Assembly: GCF_014189855.1 (NCBI RefSeq)
Contig: NZ_BJFN01000007.1
Span: forward strand, 124,001-188,000
Direction: 5' to 3'
From: Buttiauxella sp. A111
GTDB taxonomy: Bacteria; Pseudomonadota; Gammaproteobacteria; Enterobacterales; Enterobacteriaceae
DNA length: 64,000 nt
The notes under the pieces are model-generated. The model ran no database searches. It saw nothing but the letters and a program-made list of their open reading frames with translations, and was not told where the DNA came from. The first letter of the stretch is position 1; each line of letters begins with the position of its first letter. Positions 36,380 through 48,024 of the stretch are shown here, piece after piece. The position numbers were made by a program, and so were the translations under genes.

Positions 36380-37828
36380 ATGAAAAAAACAACTTTAGCA
36401 ATGAGCGCGCTGGCTCTTAGTCTGGGTTTGGCGCTGGGTCCTGTATCCGCTATCGCCGCAGAAACGGCTTCTTCTTCCACCGCAACGGCTGCGCAACCGT
36501 TGCCAAGCCTTGCGCCAATGTTGGAAAAAGTAATGCCATCAGTGGTGAGCATTAATGTTGAAGGAAGCACCACCGTTAACACGCCACGCATGGGGCGTAA
36601 CTTCCAGCAGTTCTTTGGTGACAACTCACCGTTCTGCCAGGAAGGTTCACCGTTCCAGAGTTCACCTTTCTGCCAGGAGGGTGCGGCTGAAGGGGGTTCC
36701 CAGGGTGGTGCACAACAGCAGAAATTCGCAGCCCTTGGTTCTGGTGTCATTATTGATGCAGCGAAAGGCTATGTCGTAACTAACAACCACGTTGTTGATA
36801 ATGCAACAAAAATTCAGGTTTCACTGAGTGATGGCCGTAAGTTTGAGGCAAAAGTCGTGGGTAAAGATCCACGTTCTGATATTGCGCTGCTGCAGTTGCA
36901 AGATCCGAAAAACCTGACCGCGATTAAGATGGCTGATTCCGATGCACTGCGCGTTGGTGATTACACCGTCGCAATCGGTAACCCATATGGCCTGGGTGAA
37001 ACGGTGACTTCCGGTATTGTTTCAGCGTTGGGTCGTAGCGGCCTTAACATTGAAAACTATGAAAACTTTATCCAGACCGATGCGGCAATCAACCGTGGTA
37101 ACTCCGGTGGTGCACTGGTTAATTTGAACGGTGAACTGATCGGGATTAACACCGCGATTCTGGCGCCAGATGGCGGCAACATCGGGATCGGCTTTGCTAT
37201 CCCAAGCAATATGGTGAAAAACCTCACCGCGCAAATGGTTGAGTTCGGCCAGGTTCGTCGTGGCGAGCTGGGTATTTTGGGTACCGAACTGAACTCTGAA
37301 CTGGCGAAAGCCATGAAGGTTGACGCACAACGCGGCGCATTTGTAAGCCAGGTTATGCCGAACTCTTCGGCTGCAAAAGCAGGTATTAAAGCCGGTGATG
37401 TGGTGGTTTCATTGAACGGTAAGCCGATTAGCAGCTTTGCTGCACTGCGTGCGGAAGTCGGTTCTATGCCAGTTGGCAGCAAACTGACGCTTGGCTTGCT
37501 GCGCGATGGCAAACCCGTCTCCGTGGATCTGGAACTGCAACAAAGCAGCCAGACTCAGGTTGACTCAGCAACCATCTTTACCGGTATTGAAGGTGCTGAA
37601 ATGAGCAACCGCAGTGGTAAAGGTGAGAAAGGGGTTATCGTTAATAACGTGAAAGCGAATACCCCGGCTGCGCGTATTGGCCTGAAAAAAGGTGACGTCA
37701 TCATTGGTGTGAACCAGCAGGTGGTCAATAACATTGCTGAGCTGCGTAAAATTCTCGACACCAAACCGTCAGTCATGGCACTCAACATTCAGCGTGGTGA
37801 TACCACTATCTACCTGCTGATGCAGTAA
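36380..37828 (+). CDS. degP: Periplasmic serine protease/chaperone DegP
   Basis: The 482-residue HtrA protein degrades misfolded envelope proteins and chaperones outer-membrane proteins. A signal peptide (to about residue 27) precedes the protease domain, with the triad His137 (TNNHVVD), Asp167 (RSDIAL) and Ser242 (GNSGGAL). Two PDZ domains follow, each with its own GDVV/GDVI segment. The LA loop shows the CQEG-SPFQSS-PFCQEG pair of cysteines and is slightly longer than in E. coli (474 residues). The ATG at 36380 begins MKKTTLAMSALALSLG. Confidence 0.98.
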   Translation: MKKTTLAMSALALSLGLALGPVSAIAAETASSSTATAAQPLPSLAPMLEKVMPSVVSINVEGSTTVNTPRMGRNFQQFFGDNSPFCQEGSPFQSSPFCQEGAAEGGSQGGAQQQKFAALGSGVIIDAAKGYVVTNNHVVDNATKIQVSLSDGRKFEAKVVGKDPRSDIALLQLQDPKNLTAIKMADSDALRVGDYTVAIGNPYGLGETVTSGIVSALGRSGLNIENYENFIQTDAAINRGNSGGALVNLNGELIGINTAILAPDGGNIGIGFAIPSNMVKNLTAQMVEFGQVRRGELGILGTELNSELAKAMKVDAQRGAFVSQVMPNSSAAKAGIKAGDVVVSLNGKPISSFAALRAEVGSMPVGSKLTLGLLRDGKPVSVDLELQQSSQTQVDSATIFTGIEGAEMSNRSGKGEKGVIVNNVKANTPAARIGLKKGDVIIGVNQQVVNNIAELRKILDTKPSVMALNIQRGDTTIYLLMQ

Positions 37829-37856
37829 TCGTCACTGAGTCACACTCAAAACTATC

Positions 37857-37882
37857 AGGGCCGCGCTATGCGGCCCTTTTTT
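37857..37882 (+). terminator. Terminator of degP
   Basis: GGGCCGC and GCGGCCC pair around a short loop (GCTAT region), followed by six T. Confidence 0.92.
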
Positions 37883-37992
37883 GTGAGCCTTTCCACAACT
37901 CCATATTCTTCATTCGCGCTTTGTGCATTTGCACAATGCCGAGGCAATTCATCTCGCCTATGCTAGTCCATTAGCACGACTCAGGAGGAAGC

Positions 37993-39150
37993 ATGGCTGG
38001 CTGGCATCTTGATACCAAAATGGCGCAGGACATCGTGGCGCGCACCATGACCATCATTGATACCAATATTAATGTGATGGATGCGCGTGGGCGGATTATT
38101 GGTAGCGGCGATAAAGAACGTATTGGTGAATTGCACGAAGGTGCGTTGCTGGTGCTCTCTCAGGGACGAGTTGTCGATATTGATGATGCGGTTGCCCGGC
38201 ATCTGCATGGCGTGCGTCAGGGTATCAACCTGCCATTGCGCATCGACGGTGAAATTGTTGGTGTGATTGGTTTGACGGGCGAGCCAAAGTCGCTGCGCAA
38301 GTACGGTGAGCTGGTGTGTATGACCGCTGAGATGATGCTTGAACAATCTCGCTTGATGCACCTGCTGGCGCAAGACAGTCGCTTACGCGAAGAACTGGTG
38401 ATGAATTTAATCCAGGCTGAAGAACATACGCCCGCGCTGAGTGAATGGGCGCAGCGTTTGGGGATCGACCTGAATCAGCCTAGAGTGGTTGCGGTGGTGG
38501 AAGTCGACAGCGGCCAGCTTGGTGTGGACAGCGCGATGGAGGAGTTGCAACAGTTGCAAACCGCACTGACAACACCTGAGCGGAATAACCTGATTGCGAT
38601 TGTATCGTTAACGGAAATGGTGGTGCTGAAACCCGCGCTAAACCAGTTTGGCCGTTGGGATGCAGAAGATCACCGTAAACGCGTTGAACAGTTGATTAGC
38701 CGCATGAAAGAAAACGGTCAGCTGCGTTTTCGCGTTGCGCTGGGAAATTATTTTACTGGCCCTGGTAGCATCGCACGTTCATACCGTACTGCCCGCACGA
38801 CCATGATGGTCGGCAAGCAGCGTATGCCGGAAAATCGCGCTTATTTTTATCAGGATTTAATGTTGCCGGTGCTGTTGGATAGTTTACGCGGTGGCTGGCA
38901 GGCAAACGAACTGGCACGTCCTTTAGCGCGACTGAAATCAATGGATAACAACGGGCTACTACGGCGTACCCTCAGCGCATGGTTTCGTCATAACGTACAG
39001 CCACTGGCTACGTCCAAAGCCTTGTTTATTCATCGCAATACGCTTGAGTATCGGTTGAACCGTATCTCTGAATTAACCGGTTTAGATTTAGGGAATTTTG
39101 ACGACAGATTGTTGCTCTATGTGGCATTGCAGTTGGACGAGCAGAGGTAA
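37993..39150 (+). CDS. cdaR: Carbohydrate diacid regulator CdaR
   Basis: The 385-residue activator responds to glucarate, galactarate or glycerate and turns on their uptake and breakdown genes in E. coli. An N-terminal sugar-diacid recognition domain (MAQDIVARTMTIIDTNINVMD) is followed by a GGDEF-like middle and a C-terminal PucR-type helix-turn-helix (SKALFIHRNTLEYRLNRISE). Its AGGAGG ribosome site is strong. The target operons are not in this window. Confidence 0.95.
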   Translation: MAGWHLDTKMAQDIVARTMTIIDTNINVMDARGRIIGSGDKERIGELHEGALLVLSQGRVVDIDDAVARHLHGVRQGINLPLRIDGEIVGVIGLTGEPKSLRKYGELVCMTAEMMLEQSRLMHLLAQDSRLREELVMNLIQAEEHTPALSEWAQRLGIDLNQPRVVAVVEVDSGQLGVDSAMEELQQLQTALTTPERNNLIAIVSLTEMVVLKPALNQFGRWDAEDHRKRVEQLISRMKENGQLRFRVALGNYFTGPGSIARSYRTARTTMMVGKQRMPENRAYFYQDLMLPVLLDSLRGGWQANELARPLARLKSMDNNGLLRRTLSAWFRHNVQPLATSKALFIHRNTLEYRLNRISELTGLDLGNFDDRLLLYVALQLDEQR

Positions 39151-39157
39151 TAAATAC

Positions 39158-39186
39158 AAAACGGTAACCCAAAGGTTACCGTTTTT
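39158..39186 (+). terminator. Terminator of cdaR
   Basis: ACGGTAACC and GGTTACCGT pair, flanked by A and five T, so it may work on both strands between the convergent cdaR and yaeH. Confidence 0.88.
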
Positions 39187-39195
39187 AGTGAATGC

Positions 39196-39223
39196 ACCCT
39201 CTCCACGTGAGAGAGGGTGAGGG
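39196..39223. repeat. REP-like repeat between cdaR and yaeH
   Basis: ACCCTCTCCACGTGAGAGAG followed by GGTGAGGG is a short copy of the repeat family at 1956-2038, again between convergent genes. Confidence 0.7.
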
Positions 39224-39234
39224 CATCAGGCTGC

Positions 39235-39624
39235 TTATTTACCGCGGGTTAGCTTATCCAGATCGGATTCAATTTCACTGATCTTATGAGCAACCACAGA
39301 TTCCAGATGGCGAAGATCATCGAGAATTTTGCGTTTCAGATCGACTTCAGTGCGATCGCGTTGGCAAAGTTGATCCAGTTCATCAATCACATAACGCAGG
39401 TTCGGGCTGATTTCCTGCACTTCTTTGTAGCCCTGGCCCACGCCATCGGCAACGACAGTTTTACGCTGGCGTGGGTATTTGAATTTCACGCTTTTAGCAA
39501 AAAACTCGCCTTTATCCTTCTGGAAATAGATTTTCAGGATATCGTTGTTGGCTTCCTGCCGGAGGCTGTAACGATCGATTTCATCAGGATTGGTAATACC
39601 CAAACTTTTCAAGTTATCGTACAT
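39235..39624 (-). CDS. yaeH: YaeH, conserved UPF0325 protein
   Basis: The 129-residue protein is nearly identical to E. coli YaeH throughout ([40 protein letters not shown]). No signal peptide or membrane segment is seen, and the charged C-terminal half could form coiled coil. Its function is unknown. The ATG at 39624 is chosen over one six codons upstream because it matches the family start. The neighbour yaeI of E. coli is absent here. Confidence 0.93.
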   Translation of the reverse strand: MYDNLKSLGITNPDEIDRYSLRQEANNDILKIYFQKDKGEFFAKSVKFKYPRQRKTVVADGVGQGYKEVQEISPNLRYVIDELDQLCQRDRTEVDLKRKILDDLRHLESVVAHKISEIESDLDKLTRGK

Positions 39625-39730
39625 AGCGTTACCTTTTTCCATACTATTAATCGACAGATAATCAGCGGGAAACTCTTTTTCCGCCAGTCCCGGATGCTAA
39701 AAAGGTGGGTTACCCCACCTTTTACACATT

Positions 39731-39856
39731 TATACCCTTCATACTTCAAGTTGTGGGGGTGTTGGCTGCACTGTCTCACCCCAGTCACTTACTTTAGTAA
39801 GCTCCTGGGGATTCGTAAGTTTGCCGCCTACCCACAACTCGAATTATTTTGGGTAT
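39731..39856. repeat. ERIC element between yaeH and dapD
   Basis: A full-length copy of 126 bp, with terminal TATACCCTTC and GGGTAT, arms ATACTTCAAGTTGTGGG and CCCACAACTCGAATTATTTT, and core GTCACTTACTTTAGTAAG. It starts 107 bp upstream of yaeH and ends 4 bp after the dapD stop. Confidence 0.95.
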
Positions 39857-39860
39857 GTAT

Positions 39861-40685
39861 TTAGTCGATGGTGCGAAGTAGCTCGTTGATACCCACTTTA
39901 CCACGGGTTTTGGCATCTACTTTTTTCACGATAACAGCGCAGTACAGGCTGTACTTACCATCTTTTGATGGCAGGTTACCGGAAACGACAACAGAGCCCG
40001 CAGGCACGCGGCCGTAATGTACTTCGCCGGTTTCACGGTCATAAATACGTGTGCTTTGACCGATGTAAACGCCCATGGAAATGACAGAACCTTCTTCAAC
40101 GATAACGCCTTCCACAACTTCTGAACGCGCACCGATAAAGCAGTTATCTTCGATGATGGTAGGGTTAGCCTGCAGCGGCTCCAGAACACCACCGATGCCC
40201 ACACCACCAGACAGGTGAACGTTTTTACCAATCTGCGCGCAAGAACCCACGGTTGCCCAGGTATCAACCATCGAACCTTCATCAACGTATGCACCGATGT
40301 TGACGTAAGAAGGCATCAGTACGGTATTGCGTGCAATGTATGCGCCCTGACGTACTGCTGCTGGTGGTACAACGCGGAAACCTTCTTTCTGGAAGCGAGC
40401 TTCGTCATAGTTGGCGAATTTCATCGGCACTTTATCGAAGTAGCGGCTTTCTGCGCCATCAATAACCTGGTTGTCATTGATACGGAAAGAGAGCAGAACG
40501 GCTTTTTTCAGCCATTGGTGGGTTACCCACTGGCCATCAATTTTTTCGGCAACGCGCAGCGCACCGCTGTCGAGCAGGGAGATGACCTGGTTTACCGCTT
40601 CACGAGTAACGGTATCAGCATTTGCCGGAGTGATTTCGGCGCGGCGCTCGAAAGCGGTTTCAATTACGTTTTGTAGCTGCTGCAT
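39861..40685 (-). CDS. dapD: 2,3,4,5-tetrahydropyridine-2,6-dicarboxylate N-succinyltransferase
   Basis: The 274-residue enzyme transfers succinyl from succinyl-CoA in the lysine/diaminopimelate pathway. The middle is a left-handed beta-helix of hexapeptide repeats ([52 protein letters not shown]). The length is the same as in E. coli. It follows glnD by 37 bp on the minus strand, as in E. coli, and ends at an ERIC. Confidence 0.98.
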   Translation of the reverse strand: MQQLQNVIETAFERRAEITPANADTVTREAVNQVISLLDSGALRVAEKIDGQWVTHQWLKKAVLLSFRINDNQVIDGAESRYFDKVPMKFANYDEARFQKEGFRVVPPAAVRQGAYIARNTVLMPSYVNIGAYVDEGSMVDTWATVGSCAQIGKNVHLSGGVGIGGVLEPLQANPTIIEDNCFIGARSEVVEGVIVEEGSVISMGVYIGQSTRIYDRETGEVHYGRVPAGSVVVSGNLPSKDGKYSLYCAVIVKKVDAKTRGKVGINELLRTID

Positions 40686-40722
40686 TGACTTGTTCCTGAT
40701 TGTGACAAAATTAAAAAGACTG

Positions 40723-43395
40723 TTATTTATCGTTTGGATTAAGGGCCGCTGTCAACCGTTGCTGTACTTCCTGTTGTAACTCATCATTAAGAGCACGCCG
40801 GTCGGCAGTGGCGATTATAAATAAATCTTCTACTCGCTCACCAATTGTCGTGATTCTTGCACCATAAAGCGAGATCCCGAGATCGGCAAACACTTCTCCC
40901 ACACGCGCCAGCAAACCAGGCTGATCTAAAGCAATCAGTTCCAGGAAGGTGCGCCTGTCGGTATGTGTCGGTAGGAAATTCACCTCGGTATCGACAGTAA
41001 AGTGACGCAGTTTTGCTGACTGGCGGCGTGGTTGAGGCGGCTGCCAACTGGTCTGGGTGATAGCCTGTTCCAGGCTGTGGCAAATAAGTGCGTGACGATC
41101 GGCGGAAAGCGGGCTGCCATCTGGCTCCAGAACGATAAAGGTGTCCATTGCCATGCCGTCACGCGTGGTAAAGATTTGCGCGTCATGAACGCTGAGATTG
41201 CGCCTGTCCAGCTCTGCACAAACCGCAGCAAACAGGTAAGGGCGGTCAGGGCTCCAGATGAAAATCTCTGTGCCACCGCGAGTTGCTTGTGGGCTGAGCA
41301 AAATCATCGGTTTGCTTAGATCGTGTTTCAGCAAATGACGGGCGTGCCAGGCAATTTGATTAGGTGTATGGCGGACGAAGTAGTTGGCCCGACAACGACG
41401 CCAGATGTTATGCAATGCTTCTTCGTCAATGTTATCCATACGCAGCAATGCCAGCGCCTGCAATTGATGGTGACGGACACGCTCGCGCATATCCGGGCTG
41501 TTTTGCATCCCACGACGGAGTTGTTTTTCGGTAGCGAAATACAACTCGCGTAACAAACTCTGTTTCCAGCTATTCCACAAGGTTTCGTTCGTCGCGCAGA
41601 TATCAGCAACGGTCAGGCAAACCAGGTAGCGCAGACGGTTTTCAGTCTGGACTTCTTCGGCAAACTGCTTGATGACTTCTGGATCCTGAATATCGCGGCG
41701 TTGTGCCGTAACGGACATTAACAAATGCTGGCGTACCAGCCAGGAGACGAGCTGTGTTTCACGAGAATTCAGCCCATGAAGCTCCGCAAATTTTACGATG
41801 TCCTGAGCGCCGAGTACCGAGTGATCCCCACCACGGCCTTTGGCGATGTCGTGGAATAGCGCGGCGATCAGAATCAGCTCCGGGTGTGCCAGGCGTGGCC
41901 ACAAATCTACGCATAAAGGGTGTTTAGGGCGCGTTTCTTCTTTGGCGAAACTTTCCAGTTTTAGCAGCACACGTATGGTGTGTTCATCAACGGTATACGC
42001 GTGAAACAGGTCAAACTGCATCTGGCCGACGATATGTGACCATTGTGGCATATATGCCCACAGCACGCTGTGACGGTGCATGGGCAGTAATGCGCGGCTC
42101 ACGGCACCCGGATGGCGCAGGATGACGAGGAACAGTTCACGTGCTTCGGGAATGTAGCAAAGGGGTTGCTTGAGATGGCGACGCGCATGGCGCAAATGGC
42201 GCAGCGTGGTTGAATATATGCCGGTGATGTCCCGGTTGCGCACCATCAAGTAAAACATGCGCAAAATGGCCTGCGGCTCGCGTATAAACAGCGTTTCGTC
42301 GCGTAGATCAATAAGTGATCCACGCAGTTGGAAGTCATCATCCAGAGGTCGCGGCTTTTCGCTGGCATCGAGTGCGAGAATCGCTTCATCAAAAAGCTGC
42401 AATAGCATCTGGTTAAGTTCACCCACACGTCGCGTCACACGATAAAAGTCTTTCATCATATGCTCGATCGGCTGATTCCCTTCGCCGTGGTAATTCAGGC
42501 GTTGGGCGACGCTGAGCTGTCGGTCGAACAATAACCGATTATCGTAGCGATTCACTTCAAGGTGCAGGGCAAAACGGATGCGCCACAACAGATGCTGGCA
42601 CTCATCGAGTTCATTTCGTTCCGCTTCAGTTAAAAAGCCAAAGCCGACCATTTCGCTTAATGACGTTGCGCCAAAGTGGCGACGTGCGACCCATTGCAGG
42701 GTATGGATATCGCGCAGGCCACCAGGGCTACTTTTGATATCCGGTTCGAGGTTGTAACTCGTGCCGTGATAACGTTGATGACGTTCGTTTTGCTCATCAA
42801 TTTTGGCGGCGAAGAATTTCGCCGAAGGCCAAAAGCCATCACTAAAAATGTGTTTGTGTAGTTCGAGGAAGAGGGCGACATCGCCAATCAGCAAACGTGA
42901 TTCAATCAGGTTAGTGGCGACCGTTAAATCTGACAGACCTTCGAGTAAACACTCTTCAAGCGTACGCACGCTGTGGCCGACTTCCAGTTTCACATCCCAA
43001 AGTAGCGTCAGCAGCTCGCCGATTTTCTGGGCTTGTGATTCGGTCAGACGTTTACGGCTGAGAATCAGCAAATCAATGTCGGAAAGAGGATGCAGTTCCC
43101 CGCGTCCGTAGCCGCCTACTGCAACCAGGGCCGTTTCAGTCACATCGCCAAAGCCGTATTTCAGCCACAATCGTTGTAGTAGTTGGTCGATAAATTCGGT
43201 GCGGGCATCCATCAACTTTTCGGCAGAAATACCGTCGTCGAAAGCGCTCCCCAGCCATTGTTGGAAGAGGTCGATACGGGCTTTTATCTGGCTGCAATGG
43301 AACTCTGAATCTGGCCAGTTGACGGGGTATTCAGGTTGCCCGGAAATCTCAGGAAGCACAGTGGTCGCGTACTGCTCGGGTAAGCTCTGGGTCAT
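40723..43395 (-). CDS. glnD: Bifunctional uridylyltransferase/uridylyl-removing enzyme GlnD
   Basis: The 890-residue nitrogen sensor adds UMP to PII when glutamine is low and removes it when glutamine is high. The N-terminal nucleotidyltransferase has [19 protein letters not shown] (residues 94-112), the HD hydrolase has [11 protein letters not shown], and two C-terminal ACT domains begin near [16 protein letters not shown] and [18 protein letters not shown]. The ATG at 43395 ([10 protein letters not shown]) gives the E. coli length; two upstream ATGs run into the map terminator. It lies between map and dapD. Confidence 0.97.
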   Translation of the reverse strand: MTQSLPEQYATTVLPEISGQPEYPVNWPDSEFHCSQIKARIDLFQQWLGSAFDDGISAEKLMDARTEFIDQLLQRLWLKYGFGDVTETALVAVGGYGRGELHPLSDIDLLILSRKRLTESQAQKIGELLTLLWDVKLEVGHSVRTLEECLLEGLSDLTVATNLIESRLLIGDVALFLELHKHIFSDGFWPSAKFFAAKIDEQNERHQRYHGTSYNLEPDIKSSPGGLRDIHTLQWVARRHFGATSLSEMVGFGFLTEAERNELDECQHLLWRIRFALHLEVNRYDNRLLFDRQLSVAQRLNYHGEGNQPIEHMMKDFYRVTRRVGELNQMLLQLFDEAILALDASEKPRPLDDDFQLRGSLIDLRDETLFIREPQAILRMFYLMVRNRDITGIYSTTLRHLRHARRHLKQPLCYIPEARELFLVILRHPGAVSRALLPMHRHSVLWAYMPQWSHIVGQMQFDLFHAYTVDEHTIRVLLKLESFAKEETRPKHPLCVDLWPRLAHPELILIAALFHDIAKGRGGDHSVLGAQDIVKFAELHGLNSRETQLVSWLVRQHLLMSVTAQRRDIQDPEVIKQFAEEVQTENRLRYLVCLTVADICATNETLWNSWKQSLLRELYFATEKQLRRGMQNSPDMRERVRHHQLQALALLRMDNIDEEALHNIWRRCRANYFVRHTPNQIAWHARHLLKHDLSKPMILLSPQATRGGTEIFIWSPDRPYLFAAVCAELDRRNLSVHDAQIFTTRDGMAMDTFIVLEPDGSPLSADRHALICHSLEQAITQTSWQPPQPRRQSAKLRHFTVDTEVNFLPTHTDRRTFLELIALDQPGLLARVGEVFADLGISLYGARITTIGERVEDLFIIATADRRALNDELQQEVQQRLTAALNPNDK

Positions 43396-43407
43396 ATCGC
43401 CATCCAT

Positions 43408-43432
43408 AAAAAAAGCCGGCATAAGCCGGCTT
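43408..43432 (-). terminator. Terminator of map, just upstream of glnD
   Basis: On the minus strand AAGCCGGC and GCCGGCTT pair around a short loop and are followed by seven T. The glnD start codon is only 13 bp further on, so readthrough or a promoter inside map must feed glnD. Confidence 0.88.
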
Positions 43433-43457
43433 CAATTGCTGACTTTTGTCAGGCGAA

Positions 43458-44252
43458 TCACTCGTTATGCGAAATTACACTTGGGATAGTGTCATCTTTA
43501 CGCAAAGTGAGAATTTCGCAGCCGTTATCTGTCACCACAATAGTATGCTCGTATTGTGCAGACAAGCTGCGATCTTTGGTTTTCACCGTCCAACCGTCTT
43601 TCATGGTGCGAATGCGGTAATCACCGGAGTTGACCATTGGCTCGATGGTGAAAGTCATGCCCGGTTGCAGCACCACGCCACCGTCATCAGCATCATAATG
43701 CAGAACTTGTGGTTCTTCGTGGAATACACGGCCAATACCGTGTCCGCAGTACTCACGCACCACAGAAAAACCTTCCGCTTCAACGAACTTCTGAATTGCT
43801 GCACCGAGGGTACGCAGGCGAATGCCTGGTTTTACCATGCGCAGCGACAAATACAGGCTTTCTTGCGTGACTCGGCACAGGCGCTCGCCCAGAATTGTTG
43901 GCTTGCCAACGATGAACATTTTTGAAGTGTCACCGTGGTATTCGTCTTTGATGACGGTAACGTCGATGTTGACGATATCGCCATCTTTCAAGATTTTAGT
44001 TTCGTCAGGTATGCCGTGGCAGACGACTTCATTGATAGAAATGCACACTGATTTTGGGAAACCGTGGTAGCCCAGGCAGGCTGAAATCGCCTGTTGATTG
44101 TTAACGATGTAATCGTTGCAAATACGATCCAACTCGCCAGTGCTGACGCCGGGTTGTACGTGAGGTTCAATCATTTCCAGCACTTCAGCGGCAAGTCTGC
44201 CCGCAACGCGCATTTTTTCAATTTCTTCTGGGGTTTTAATTGAGATAGCCAT
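43458..44252 (-). CDS. map: Methionine aminopeptidase type I
   Basis: The 264-residue dinuclear metalloprotease removes N-terminal Met from nascent proteins. Metal and catalytic residues appear in CHGIP (His79), NIDVT (Asp97), HGDTS (Asp108), GHGIG (His171), FTIEPM (Glu204) and YEHTIVV (Glu235), at the E. coli numbering. It is divergent from rpsB, as in E. coli, and is followed by a strong terminator. Confidence 0.98.
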   Translation of the reverse strand: MAISIKTPEEIEKMRVAGRLAAEVLEMIEPHVQPGVSTGELDRICNDYIVNNQQAISACLGYHGFPKSVCISINEVVCHGIPDETKILKDGDIVNIDVTVIKDEYHGDTSKMFIVGKPTILGERLCRVTQESLYLSLRMVKPGIRLRTLGAAIQKFVEAEGFSVVREYCGHGIGRVFHEEPQVLHYDADDGGVVLQPGMTFTIEPMVNSGDYRIRTMKDGWTVKTKDRSLSAQYEHTIVVTDNGCEILTLRKDDTIPSVISHNE

Positions 44253-44373
44253 TCATTCGATCCGCAGGTGTCGTCAATATCGACAATAATTAAGCAAGTG
44301 TATGGCAATGTTATCAGGGCGTGCGATCGGTGCCAAATCGAGAATAGGTGAACACGCTTTCTGCTAACAACTA

Positions 44374-44400
44374 TTGGTGTCTGGGTCTGTTTTATGGTAT

Positions 44401-44403
<3 letters not shown>
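44374..44403 (+). promoter_or_regulatory. Probable rpsB promoter with GC-rich discriminator
   Basis: TTGGTG (44374-44379) and TATAAA (44398-44403) are separated by 18 bp. GCGCGCC follows the -10 element; such GC-rich discriminators are typical of promoters inhibited by ppGpp and DksA. It lies about 160 bp upstream of rpsB, giving a long leader. Confidence 0.6.
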
Positions 44404-45289
<886 letters not shown>

Positions 45290-45343
45290 TAAGGTTCGCT
45301 CTTATTTGAGCCCTTATTAACCAGGTATTGAATAGTTTGGTTA

Positions 45344-45374
45344 GGGGGCCTGTCTCAGGCCCCCTTTTTATTTT
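45344..45374 (+). terminator. Intercistronic attenuator/terminator between rpsB and tsf
   Basis: GGGGGCCTG (45344-45352) and CAGGCCCCC (45356-45364) form a perfect stem with a 3-nt loop, followed by TTTTTATTTT. Because tsf is expressed from the same operon in E. coli, this is likely a leaky terminator. Confidence 0.85.
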
Positions 45375-45442
45375 GAGCCAGGGTTCGTCTGTTCCGTGGA
45401 CCAGGGCTTATCTCTCTCTACGAGATAACCGAGGATTTTAGA

Positions 45443-46294
45443 ATGGCTGATATTACTGCTGCTCTGGTAAAAGAACTGCGTGAGCGTACTGGCGCAGGCA
45501 TGATGGATTGCAAAAAAGCACTGACTGAAGCTAATGGCGACATCGAGCTGGCAATCGAAAACATGCGTAAGTCTGGTGCGATCAAAGCAGCTAAAAAAGC
45601 AGGCAACGTAGCTGCTGACGGCGTGATCAAAACTAAAATTGCAGACGGCTATGCTGTGATTCTGGAAGTTAACTGCCAGACTGACTTCGTTGCTAAAGAT
45701 GGTGGTTTCCAGGCATTTGCTGACAAAGTACTGGACGCTGCTGCTGCAGGCAAAGTTACTGACATCGAAGTGCTGAAAGCACAGTTCGAAGAAGAGCGTG
45801 TTGCACTGGTTGCTAAAATCGGTGAGAACATCAACATTCGTCGTGTTGCTGTTCTGGAAGGCGATGTTCTGGGTAGCTACCTGCACGGTGCTCGCATCGG
45901 TGTTGTTGTTGCTGCTAAAGGCGCTGACGAAGAACTGGTTAAGCAAATCGCTATGCATGTTGCTGCAAGCAAACCAGAATTCGTTAAGCCAGAAGACGTG
46001 TCTGCTGAAGTTGTTGAGAAAGAGTACCAGGTTCAGCTGGACATCGCTATGCAGTCTGGTAAGCCGAAAGAAATCGCAGAGAAAATGGTTGAAGGCCGCA
46101 TGAAGAAATTCACCGGTGAAGTTTCTCTGACTGGTCAACCTTTCGTAATCGACCCAAGCAAAACTGTTGCGCAGCTGCTGAAAGAGCACAATGCTGACGT
46201 TACTGGCTTCATCCGCTTTGAAGTGGGCGAAGGCATCCAGAAAGTTGAGACTGACTTCGCAGCAGAAGTTGCTGCAATGTCCAAGCAGTCTTAA
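45443..46294 (+). CDS. tsf: Translation elongation factor Ts
   Basis: The 283-residue nucleotide exchange factor regenerates EF-Tu-GTP. It carries the family signatures [16 protein letters not shown] (residues 12-27) and [20 protein letters not shown], the TDFV segment that contacts EF-Tu. It is the second gene of the operon after rpsB and ends at a terminator. Confidence 0.99.
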   Translation: MADITAALVKELRERTGAGMMDCKKALTEANGDIELAIENMRKSGAIKAAKKAGNVAADGVIKTKIADGYAVILEVNCQTDFVAKDGGFQAFADKVLDAAAAGKVTDIEVLKAQFEEERVALVAKIGENINIRRVAVLEGDVLGSYLHGARIGVVVAAKGADEELVKQIAMHVAASKPEFVKPEDVSAEVVEKEYQVQLDIAMQSGKPKEIAEKMVEGRMKKFTGEVSLTGQPFVIDPSKTVAQLLKEHNADVTGFIRFEVGEGIQKVETDFAAEVAAMSKQS

Positions 46295-46303
46295 TTTTTA
46301 AAG

Positions 46304-46330
46304 GGAGCCGCCAATTGGCGGTTCCTTTTT
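46304..46330 (+). terminator. Terminator of tsf
   Basis: GGAGCCGCC and GGCGGTTCC pair around AATT, followed by a run of T. Confidence 0.92.
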
Positions 46331-46437
46331 ATCTGGCTTTAAAAATCAGTCTGCTCTGATACAGAACTTGCTGATATGCGACACAATGTCGCCTGAATTA
46401 ACCATCCCCATTCGTTGACTGTTCCCAGGAAAGAATC

Positions 46438-47163
46438 ATGGCTACCAATGCAAAACCTGTCTACAAACGCATTCTGCTCAAGCTAAGCGGCGAAGCTCTG
46501 CAAGGTACCGAAGGCTTCGGTATTGATGCTAGCATCCTTGATCGTATGGCTCAGGAAATTAAAGAGCTGGTTGAATTGGGCATTCAGGTCGGGGTGGTGA
46601 TTGGTGGTGGCAACTTATTCCGTGGTGCAGGCCTTGCGAAAGCAGGCATGAACCGTGTTGTGGGCGACCACATGGGCATGCTGGCTACTGTCATGAACGG
46701 TCTGGCAATGCGTGATGCTCTCCATCGCGCCTATGTGAACGCTCGCCTGATGTCCGCTATTCCATTGAATGGCGTGTGTGATAACTACAGCTGGGCAGAA
46801 GCAATCAGCTTGCTGCGAAATAACCGCGTAGTTATCCTGGCTGCTGGTACGGGTAACCCGTTCTTCACCACAGATTCCGCAGCGTGCCTGCGCGGGATTG
46901 AAATCGAAGCCGACGTCGTATTAAAAGCCACTAAAGTTGATGGCGTATTTACTGCCGATCCGGTGAAAGATCCTACCGCAACGCTTTATGAGCAACTGAC
47001 TTACACTGAAGTGCTGGATAAAGAGCTGAAAGTAATGGATCTGGCAGCGTTTACCCTGGCTCGTGACCACAAATTGCCAATTCGTGTTTTCAATATGAAC
47101 AAGCCTGGCGCATTACGTCGTGTGGTTATGGGTGAAAAAGAAGGCACATTAATCACTGATTAA
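46438..47163 (+). CDS. pyrH: Uridylate kinase (UMP kinase)
   Basis: The 241-residue amino-acid-kinase-fold enzyme phosphorylates UMP to UDP and is regulated by GTP and UTP. Motifs [20 protein letters not shown] and [17 protein letters not shown] match bacterial PyrH. It lies between the tsf terminator and frr with its own leader. That leader contains the hairpin GCGACA-CAA-TGTCGC at 46378-46392. Confidence 0.98.
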   Translation: MATNAKPVYKRILLKLSGEALQGTEGFGIDASILDRMAQEIKELVELGIQVGVVIGGGNLFRGAGLAKAGMNRVVGDHMGMLATVMNGLAMRDALHRAYVNARLMSAIPLNGVCDNYSWAEAISLLRNNRVVILAAGTGNPFFTTDSAACLRGIEIEADVVLKATKVDGVFTADPVKDPTATLYEQLTYTEVLDKELKVMDLAAFTLARDHKLPIRVFNMNKPGALRRVVMGEKEGTLITD

Positions 47164-47335
47164 TTTCAGTCGATGCTTAATCAGGGTAATATTCAGTTTC
47201 AAATACTCTGAACAGTTTGAGTAACAGGCAACCCCAACGGGCGCCATGAATAAACAGGGCTATACTTAGCTCGCAGCGTCTGCATCGCGGCGTGAAGTGT
47301 GGTCTGCCCTAAACCAGTTTTCAAGGATTCGTAAC

Positions 47336-47893
47336 GTGATTAGCGATATCAGAAAAGATGCCGAAGTGCGTATGGAAAAATGCGTAGAAGCATTCAAAAC
47401 CCAAATCAGTAAAATCCGTACTGGCCGCGCCTCTCCGTCCCTGCTGGACGGGATCATTGTGGAATATTACGGAACGCCAACCCCACTGCGCCAGCTGGCA
47501 AGTGTCACGGTTGAAGATTCACGCACTCTGAAAATCAACGTGTTTGACCGTTCTTTGAGCCAGGCCGTTGAGAAAGCGATTATGACTTCTGACCTGGGTC
47601 TGAACCCAAGCTCTGCAGGTACTGACATTCGTGTTCCACTGCCTGCGCTGACTGAAGAACGTCGTAAAGACTTGATCAAAATTGTACGTGGCGAAGCTGA
47701 AGGCGCACGTGTTGCGGTTCGTAACGTTCGTCGTGATGCTAACGACAAAGTTAAAAACCTGCTGAAAGATAAAGAAATCAGTGAAGATGACGATCGTCGC
47801 TCCCAGGATGACGTTCAGAAAATGACTGATGCTGCTATCAAGAAAGTAGATGCTGCCCTGGCTGAGAAAGAAGCTGAGTTGATGCAGTTCTAA
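47336..47893 (+). CDS. frr: Ribosome recycling factor
   Basis: The 185-residue tRNA-shaped factor splits post-termination ribosomes together with EF-G. It is nearly identical to E. coli RRF, with [15 protein letters not shown] and the second helix bundle [20 protein letters not shown]. The GTG at 47336 ([13 protein letters not shown]) has AAGGA 9 nt upstream and gives the E. coli length, so the upstream ATG at 47297 is rejected. Confidence 0.98.
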   Translation: MISDIRKDAEVRMEKCVEAFKTQISKIRTGRASPSLLDGIIVEYYGTPTPLRQLASVTVEDSRTLKINVFDRSLSQAVEKAIMTSDLGLNPSSAGTDIRVPLPALTEERRKDLIKIVRGEAEGARVAVRNVRRDANDKVKNLLKDKEISEDDDRRSQDDVQKMTDAAIKKVDAALAEKEAELMQF

Positions 47894-47912
47894 TCCGTTA
47901 ATATGACGGATC

Positions 47913-47971
47913 AAACGCCGTACGCAGGCTGTGGCTAACGTCGCAGTTATTGTTTACGGCGTTTTGTTTTT
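47913..47971 (+). terminator. Terminator of frr
   Basis: AAACGCCGTA (47913-47922) and TACGGCGTTT (47955-47964) are exact inverted copies with an internal smaller hairpin, followed by a T-rich tract. Confidence 0.75.
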
Positions 47972-48024
47972 ATGCGCGTTAAACTTTTTATCTGATTATT
48001 CATACTAAAATTCCAGAGCGTCTT

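Noticed and set aside
45368-46189. Antisense frame of 273 codons opposite tsf
   Set aside because: It results from the codon bias of a highly expressed gene, which leaves few stops on the complement. It has no start signals or recognisable domains.
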